Positions 6,425 to 10,468 of a stretch of 10,468 nucleotides of DNA are shown piece after piece (the first letter of the stretch is position 1; every line of letters begins with the position of its first letter). The position numbers were made by a program, and so were the translations under genes. The stretch spans positions 1 through 10,468 of the forward strand of contig CALFLJ010000204.1 in NCBI GenBank assembly GCA_937880335.1, in the 5' to 3' direction. The notes below the pieces were generated by a model that saw only the letters and a list, made by a program, of their open reading frames with translations, was not told the origin of the DNA and did not search any database. This stretch comes from an uncultured Succinatimonas sp. GTDB lineage: Bacteria; Pseudomonadota; Gammaproteobacteria; Enterobacterales; Succinivibrionaceae.

Positions 6425-6450
6425 AAAAAATGCGGAGAACATTCCCCCGC
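6425..6450 (-). terminator. Terminator-like hairpin in the yceD-rpmF gap / rpmF leader
   Basis: On the minus strand GCGGGGGA-atg-TTCTCCGC (6450-6432) forms an 8-bp stem, including two G-U pairs, followed by A and six T (6430-6425). It could end yceD transcripts. It also lies downstream of the rpmF promoter and about 20 nt before the rpmF ribosome-binding site, so it may attenuate rpmF itself. A second small hairpin (ccac/gtgg, 6471-6484) precedes it. Confidence 0.6.
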
Positions 6451-6497
6451 TTTATATAAAACCAAATTTTCCACCAAAGAGTGGTACTAGCCGCAAG

Positions 6498-6526
6498 ATT
6501 TTACTCGTACAAAAGAGAAAATTCAA
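6498..6526 (-). promoter_or_regulatory. rpmF promoter
   Basis: On the minus strand TTGAAT (-35, 6521-6526) and TAAAAT (-10, 6498-6503) are exactly 17 bp apart, with 4 of 6 and 5 of 6 sigma-70 matches. The leader would be about 90 nt and contain the hairpins at 6471-6484 and 6432-6450. Confidence 0.6.
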
Positions 6527-6551
6527 GCTTTTTTATCAAAATTATGGCAAA

Positions 6552-7079
6552 TTAATCTTTTGCAAACTTATCTTTTAAGGCAGCCAAACTAGCGAAAGGA
6601 TTTTCTTTTTCGTCTATTTTTCCAAAACTTAACTCGCCACTTTCAATACAGTTAGGATCATCATCCTCATGCTTTGGAGCATAAGGGATCTCTAACATGA
6701 GACTATCTTCAAGAAAGTTTAATAATTCAAACTGTCCAAACTCATTTAGCTCAACTAAATCAAGTTTATTTTCAATCCTAAGGCTTACCGCCTTAGCCTT
6801 GTCTGGGGTAGAGGAGAAATTTGCACATATATTTTGTTTAAATTCCCTGCCACAGCGCTGGCAGATTAAGATAACACAGGCTTCTATACTTCCTTCTATA
6901 GTATTAAGCCCCTGCAAATCACGATAGAAATGAAATTTAGCCTTAATATCACCATCGATGCGATCTACACTTTCTATCAAGCGAGGCATCATTTCTTTAG
7001 GAATTGTAGTTTCATAAGAGAGTTTCTGATCAACGCACTGTGCAAAATCCACGACGCTAGCAAAAGCCAAGGTACTCAT
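6552..7079 (-). CDS. yceD: YceD / DUF177 family protein (23S rRNA accumulation)
   Basis: Cytoplasmic protein of the DUF177 family, which in bacteria and chloroplasts is linked to 23S rRNA processing or accumulation. The 175-aa protein has the conserved CQRCG pair (Cys73, Cys76), a VELNEFGQFELL segment (109-120) followed by LEDSLMLEIP, and the C-terminal ENPFASLAALK motif, all as in E. coli YceD. Its place directly before rpmF is conserved in many proteobacteria. The start is ATG with GGGGG about 7 nt upstream. It diverges from the plus-strand gene at 7245. The biochemical role of the family is not well established. Confidence 0.93.
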   Translation of the reverse strand: MSTLAFASVVDFAQCVDQKLSYETTIPKEMMPRLIESVDRIDGDIKAKFHFYRDLQGLNTIEGSIEACVILICQRCGREFKQNICANFSSTPDKAKAVSLRIENKLDLVELNEFGQFELLNFLEDSLMLEIPYAPKHEDDDPNCIESGELSFGKIDEKENPFASLAALKDKFAKD

Positions 7080-7095
7080 TTTCTATCCCCCAAAG

Positions 7096-7124
7096 ATAAT
7101 ATTGCCTTACGACAACTCTGTGAT
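7096..7124 (-). promoter_or_regulatory. Candidate yceD promoter
   Basis: On the minus strand ATCACA (-35, 7119-7124; 4 of 6) and TATTAT (-10, 7096-7101; 5 of 6) are 17 bp apart. The leader would be only about 10-15 nt, just enough for the G-rich ribosome site. Confidence 0.45.
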
Positions 7125-7157
7125 TTAGCATAAAAAATTTAGAAAAAAAATAAAGAT

Positions 7158-7186
7158 TTGACTTAAATTTTGCCAAAAAGTATACA
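7158..7186 (+). promoter_or_regulatory. Promoter of the secreted-protein gene
   Basis: TTGACT (-35, 7158-7163; 5 of 6) and TATACA (-10, 7181-7186; 4 of 6) are 17 bp apart. They lie upstream of a strong ribosome site AAGGAG (7232-7237) and the ATG at 7245. This is one of the best promoters in the window. Confidence 0.7.
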
Positions 7187-7244
7187 CTAGATAGGAAATT
7201 TAAAAAAATAAAATTGTCTCTCTTTCTTAAAAAGGAGCTTTAAC

Positions 7245-7931
7245 ATGTTCAAAAAAATCCTTTTCCCCATTTTATTAGCCTTTTTAAGTACGCAAAGTTT
7301 TGCCTATCAATGGTCAGAAGCCTTTGTAACTGAAAATTTTGCCGTAAATGAGGTTATATTAGACGTCAATGAAAAATTAGACGATAAGATAAAGCAGATG
7401 CTCATTAAAGAGATAAGCCGTCAGAACAAAAAACAAACCACAACTGCAGTTTTTGCCCATGGAAAAAAGGGGTTGAAAGGAACTATAAACGAACCTTTAT
7501 TGGCCCTTATTCAAAGTCAGTCATACAGCAAAGACCTCCATATAAACTTTAAAACTAATAATCAATATGCAACTGATGTTGGAATATATCTTGATGATAA
7601 AACCTTACGCTTATTTATAGATAATAAAAATCTACACAATTTAGTTTTAGAATTACAAAAGCTTCCTCTTGTTCTAAGCGATCTTAATATTGCTCAGTCA
7701 AGTCTGGATTTTGAAAATAATCTTTGGTATACCGTAAGCAATAATGCATACCTTTTAGATATAAGACCCATAGATAGCTTATTTTTAGATAAAAGCGATT
7801 TGCTAAAAGCTAACTCAAATTGTAAAGTCAGTATAATGGGAATGGTTGACCGCTTTATCCCCGGTATTCCTTTCTTTATGGTGCTACACGGTGCGGTCAA
7901 TTCACTAAACTGTGATAATCAATCCAAATAG
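7245..7931 (+). CDS. Hypothetical secreted protein with signal peptide
   Basis: I do not recognise this 228-aa protein. It starts with a clear Sec signal peptide: MFKK, a hydrophobic core (ILFPILLAFL), then STQSFA with probable cleavage after Ala20. The mature part is about 208 aa, mixed and polar, with no further membrane segment and a weakly hydrophobic stretch near 203-217. Its only cysteines, Cys193 and Cys223, lie near the C-terminus and could form a disulfide in the periplasm. There is no lipobox, so it is probably periplasmic or exported rather than a lipoprotein. Start and promoter are well supported. It is the only plus-strand gene here, placed between yceD and the HAD gene, and its end overlaps the HAD gene by 13 bp. 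Confidence 0.85.
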   Translation: MFKKILFPILLAFLSTQSFAYQWSEAFVTENFAVNEVILDVNEKLDDKIKQMLIKEISRQNKKQTTTAVFAHGKKGLKGTINEPLLALIQSQSYSKDLHINFKTNNQYATDVGIYLDDKTLRLFIDNKNLHNLVLELQKLPLVLSDLNIAQSSLDFENNLWYTVSNNAYLLDIRPIDSLFLDKSDLLKANSNCKVSIMGMVDRFIPGIPFFMVLHGAVNSLNCDNQSK

Positions 7932-8629
7932 GTATCAAGCATTGAAACTTTAGGTAATAAGGCGTCAGGTTTTAACGAGCTTAAAACATCTCCGCATAAG
8001 ACGCCTGTTTGTACACCTAATGAGTAAGATTTAGCATTCTTAAACATCAAAATATCTAAGGATGCATCCCCAACTCCTAAACATTCATTGGGATTTAAAT
8101 TAAGTCTTTCACAAACCTTAAACATCATCAATGGATTTGGTTTTGATGGTACTTCGTTTCCAGCTGCAATTGCGTCACAGAAATCACCTAAAAAAGTAGC
8201 ATCAAGTGTTCGTAAAATTCCTGTTTTGCTTCTACCTGATGCGTACGCAATTTTCAAACCGTGCTTACGTAAGTTTTCAAGCAGTTCAAATACACCTGGA
8301 AAAATATAATCCTTAACAAATTCAGGAGTATTTATAAAGATTTCACGATAATGAGCTGTCACCTCAAGCCCCCGATGCTTCTCACCATCAGGTAAAAGCG
8401 AGGTGATCCCCTCTGAAAGCTCAAGACCTATAGTCTTTAACACATCCTCATCTAAGGGGGGAGTTAATCCCTCTTGTAAAAAAGTTTTACGAGTGCAATT
8501 TAAAATTGTAGGAATACTGTCACAAAGAGTTCCATCTAAATCAAAAACTACAGCCTTAACCTCTTTTAATATACAAGGTAATTTCTCATCTATTACAAGA
8601 TCACGTCTTAAACTTGAGGCTTTAGGCAT
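7919..8629 (-). CDS. HAD-family phosphatase (phosphoglycolate-phosphatase-like)
   Basis: Haloacid dehalogenase-superfamily hydrolase, probably a small-molecule phosphatase in the cytoplasm. Numbering from the GTG at 8635, the motifs are I FDLDGTLCD (D32, D34), II YASGR (S133), III Lys165 in PSKPNP, and IV GVGDASLD (D190). The helical cap between I and II fits the Gph/YjjG-like subfamily. Substrate cannot be read from sequence. I prefer the ATG at 8629 (236 aa), because GAGGTGAT lies at ideal distance and the GTG at 8635 falls inside that site. It overlaps the end of rluC by 8 bp, so the two are co-translated. A HAD gene after rluC also occurs in pseudomonads. Confidence 0.9.
   Translation of the reverse strand: MPKASSLRRDLVIDEKLPCILKEVKAVVFDLDGTLCDSIPTILNCTRKTFLQEGLTPPLDEDVLKTIGLELSEGITSLLPDGEKHRGLEVTAHYREIFINTPEFVKDYIFPGVFELLENLRKHGLKIAYASGRSKTGILRTLDATFLGDFCDAIAAGNEVPSKPNPLMMFKVCERLNLNPNECLGVGDASLDILMFKNAKSYSLGVQTGVLCGDVLSSLKPDALLPKVSMLDTYLD
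7960..8006. repeat. Nested inverted repeats in the convergent gene junction
   Basis: An outer perfect 7-bp pair (aggcgtc 7960-7966 / gacgcct 8000-8006) encloses an inner perfect 7-bp pair (gttttaa 7969-7975 / ttaaaac 7981-7987) with a 5-nt loop. It lies inside the 3' end of the HAD gene, about 28 bp past the stop of the plus-strand gene. It may help end plus-strand transcripts, but only a short T-rich stretch (GTTTGT) follows. Confidence 0.4.
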
Positions 8630-9611
8630 TATCACCTCGATTCTCTTCTTTTTTTATTCTCAAAGCCTTACAGGCATTCTCTAAAGCCTCAGGCAAAGGG
8701 GCCTCAATCTTGAGTGTATTGCCATCTTGAGGATTTATAAAAGTAATTCTAAAGGCATGCAAGAACATACGTTTTAAACCTAAACTATGCAGACGGGCAT
8801 TAAATTCCTTATCCCCATATTTGTCATCATTACCAACAGGATGTCTTGCATAGGCGCAGTGTACACGTATCTGATGAGTTCTTCCTGTATGAGGTAGAGC
8901 TGCAAGTAAAGTCGCATTGTCTAAATACTCTACTACCTCAAAACCTGTAGACGATGGCTGACCTAGTTTAAAATTAACTTCAACCATACGCTCACCTGAA
9001 CGCAGTTCATTTCTAATTAAAGGCGCTTCGAGTAATTTTAACTTACGATCCCATTTTCCAGGTACTAGTGTTAAGTATCGCTTTCTTACAACACGCTGAC
9101 GGAATTGCTCATGAAGATGACGCAAGGCTGAGCGTCTTTTTGCAACAATAAGACAACCTGAGGTATCGCGGTCAAGTCGATGAGCTAATTCTAAAAATCT
9201 ATATTGTGGTCTTAACGCTCTTAATGATTCTATAAGACCAAACTCAATACCACTTCCCCCATGAGCTGCAAGTCCTGCAGGCTTATCAACTACCATTAAA
9301 TCTTCATTTTCATAAAGTATTCTATCCTCAAGATCTTTTACTAAATGAAGGTTTGAAGATGGGATGGTAACTGGACCTGTACTTACTCTTACAGGAGGAA
9401 TTCTAATGTCATCCCCTGCTACTAACTTATAAGATGGAGTAACTCTTTTACCATTAACCCGTACCTCACCACGTCGCAAAATACGATAAAGCATACTGCG
9501 AGGTACACCTTTTAAAACACGAGCTAGGTAATTGTCTAATCTTTGAGTAGCATCATCTTCTGTCGCAATATGATGACTTACGCCACAAGATTTAGTTTCT
9601 AAGGCTTGCAT
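8622..9611 (-). CDS. rluC: 23S rRNA pseudouridine synthase RluC
   Basis: Makes pseudouridine in 23S rRNA; the E. coli enzyme modifies positions 955, 2504 and 2580. The 329-aa protein has an N-terminal S4 RNA-binding domain (about residues 22-75, with QRLDNYL and RRGEVRVNGKR). The catalytic domain follows, with VVDKPAGLAAHGG (107-119), catalytic Asp147 in HRLDRDTSG, and the RTHQIRVH motif (244-251). The RluC-type S4 domain and the link to the rpmF-fab block favour RluC over RluD or RluA. The start is ATG with GGAA upstream. In E. coli rluC diverges from rne; here a NERD gene precedes it on the same strand instead. Confidence 0.95.
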   Translation of the reverse strand: MQALETKSCGVSHHIATEDDATQRLDNYLARVLKGVPRSMLYRILRRGEVRVNGKRVTPSYKLVAGDDIRIPPVRVSTGPVTIPSSNLHLVKDLEDRILYENEDLMVVDKPAGLAAHGGSGIEFGLIESLRALRPQYRFLELAHRLDRDTSGCLIVAKRRSALRHLHEQFRQRVVRKRYLTLVPGKWDRKLKLLEAPLIRNELRSGERMVEVNFKLGQPSSTGFEVVEYLDNATLLAALPHTGRTHQIRVHCAYARHPVGNDDKYGDKEFNARLHSLGLKRMFLHAFRITFINPQDGNTLKIEAPLPEALENACKALRIKKEENRGDNA

Positions 9612-9652
9612 AATTTTTTTCCATGGTTTTCATATTTAATTCTTATTTTAAC

Positions 9653-9685
9653 AAAAAAAAGCAATATCTCTTAAAAGACCTGCTT
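9653..9685 (-). terminator. Likely terminator after the NERD gene
   Basis: On the minus strand AAGCA (9685-9681) and TGCTT (9663-9659) pair around an inner TCTT/AAGA stem, followed by a run of T (8 T from 9660). The stem overlaps the TAA stop of the NERD gene. Stems are short, so strength is uncertain. Confidence 0.5.
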
Positions 9686-10379
9686 AAGACTTTGTTAATC
9701 TGCTTACATTCTTTAAATGCTCTTTGACAATTTTTTTATTGAAAGACGCCATCTGTGCTTTAAGCAAAAGCTTGTGGATTTTTAAACGATCTTTAAAATT
9801 AACAGACTGATCTTTTTTCCTGATTGTTTCAAATAAATAATTTATTTTTCCACTTGTAGTTAAAATACAGTCCTTTCTAAGCTTCGAGGAAAGTTTTACC
9901 TGACAATTTCCATAAAATATAACTACCGAATAAATTTTCAGATTAGGAAATTCCTTTAAATAGCTTCTTAAAGCATCTACATGAGCCTTATTTTGCATAA
10001 AAGGGTTGTAAAATTCGTAACGATTTTTAGAGAGAAACTTAAACCACTTGTGACTATCTATATTTGCAAGTATTAGCCCACTATAATCTTTTACCTCAAA
10101 AACCCACAATCCACTTTTATGAAGCAAAACTACATCTATCTGTGTATAGGACAAGTTTTTACTTACATAAAGATTGCCATAAGATCTACCTATTTTCTTT
10201 AATTTTAAAAACAAATCTAATTCCGAAGGAGTTAAGGACTTTCTAATATCTTTATGACTAAAAAAAGTTTTAGAAATAAAATTAAAAAACTTTTCCCAAA
10301 GAAAATTAAAAGATATATATAAAGAGAACAAAAACAGACAAAGAATCATAAAAATTATATCTTTATCCTGCAGATCCAT
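9684..10379 (-). CDS. Membrane-anchored NERD-domain protein
   Basis: Predicted inner-membrane protein with a NERD (nuclease-related) domain, a fold related to PD-(D/E)XK nucleases; its role is unknown. I start it at the ATG at 10379 (231 aa), because AGGAG lies 7 nt upstream; an ATG at 10427 would sit in the likely -10 box. From this start, residues 8-28 are one hydrophobic membrane helix, followed by a basic stretch. The NERD core spans about 53-140: GNLYVSK, TQIDVVLLHKSG (Asp82), WVFEVKDYSG (Glu95, Lys97), then NPFMQNKAH. Most NERD proteins I recall have Glu where this has Gln80 (TQID). The C-terminal 80 residues are lysine-rich. It lies just before rluC with a likely terminator between. 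Confidence 0.8.
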   Translation of the reverse strand: MDLQDKDIIFMILCLFLFSLYISFNFLWEKFFNFISKTFFSHKDIRKSLTPSELDLFLKLKKIGRSYGNLYVSKNLSYTQIDVVLLHKSGLWVFEVKDYSGLILANIDSHKWFKFLSKNRYEFYNPFMQNKAHVDALRSYLKEFPNLKIYSVVIFYGNCQVKLSSKLRKDCILTTSGKINYLFETIRKKDQSVNFKDRLKIHKLLLKAQMASFNKKIVKEHLKNVSRLTKS

Positions 10380-10422
10380 ATACAAGCTCCTGTTACAACC
10401 TTCCCTACCTCTATTAAGTAGG

Positions 10423-10451
10423 AGCATAGTGTTTTATAGATCTTATGTCCA
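10423..10451 (-). promoter_or_regulatory. Candidate promoter of the NERD gene
   Basis: On the minus strand TGGACA (-35, 10446-10451; 5 of 6) and TATGCT (-10, 10423-10428; 4 of 6) are 17 bp apart. The leader is about 36 nt and contains a small hairpin (cctac/gtagg, 10404-10422). The position supports the downstream start at 10379. Confidence 0.45.
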
Positions 10452-10468
10452 AAGCTTGAGTTTTCCCT

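Noticed and set aside
8630..8635. GTG start of the HAD gene at 8635
   Set aside because: This GTG is part of the GAGGTGAT ribosome site that serves the ATG at 8629.
8403..8684. Plus-strand open frame of 93 codons opposite the HAD and rluC genes
   Set aside because: Antisense shadow with no supporting start signals.
10377..10427. Longer NERD protein starting at the ATG at 10427
   Set aside because: The upstream ATG has no ribosome site and lies in the likely -10 box; the ATG at 10379 has AGGAG at ideal spacing.
1..10468. CRISPR array, insertion sequence, tRNA/rRNA genes or phage genes
   Set aside because: No spaced direct-repeat array, transposase, integrase, terminal repeats or cloverleaf were seen; gene order and style are those of a housekeeping region.

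Overview
The window holds a bacterial fatty-acid-biosynthesis and ribosome-maintenance block, read almost entirely from the minus strand. In transcription order, right to left, it runs: a membrane-anchored NERD-domain protein, rluC, a HAD-family phosphatase, [one plus-strand secreted protein], yceD (DUF177), rpmF, plsX, fabH, fabD, fabG, acpP, fabF. The run yceD-rpmF-plsX-fabH-fabD-fabG-acpP-fabF is the classic gammaproteobacterial order. A HAD phosphatase directly after rluC is also familiar near this block in pseudomonads. The proteins match E. coli counterparts at catalytic positions; FabH, for example, has C112, H244 and N274. Together with the AT-rich sequence this suggests a low-GC gammaproteobacterium, perhaps Aeromonadales/Succinivibrionaceae-like. 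That placement is an inference from gene order and style, not a proven identification.

How the genes work together: PlsX makes acyl-phosphate for phospholipid synthesis. FabD loads malonate onto the acyl carrier protein (AcpP). FabH starts chains, FabF elongates them and FabG reduces the 3-keto product. YceD, L32 (RpmF) and RluC belong to large-subunit ribosome synthesis. The block therefore places membrane-lipid supply next to ribosome supply.

Layout: 1-101 is a terminator region after fabF. fabF (102-1349) and acpP (1770-2015) are separated by about 420 bp without a gene. acpP has its own strong promoter (-10 TATAAT) and is insulated by hairpins on both sides. fabG and fabD are tightly coupled (7 bp between them). 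fabH and plsX both start with TTG. rpmF has a clear promoter inside the yceD-rpmF gap. yceD and a plus-strand gene for an unrecognised secreted protein (7245-7931) diverge from a shared 165-bp promoter region. That plus-strand gene overlaps the HAD gene end to end by 13 bp. The HAD gene overlaps the end of rluC by 8 bp. The NERD gene lies at the right edge.

The most interesting material is in the leaders rather than the proteins. (1) fabD has a near-perfect Shine-Dalgarno sequence about 36 nt from its ATG, with a hairpin between them that would bring the two together. (2) plsX has a textbook intrinsic terminator between its ribosome-binding sequence and its TTG start, and the terminator loop is complementary to a sequence about 30 nt upstream, so a pseudoknot or switch is possible. 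(3) rpmF has a terminator-like hairpin between its promoter and its start. These suggest RNA-level control that sets the ratio of L32, PlsX, FabD and AcpP. All three are inferences from sequence and were not folded computationally.
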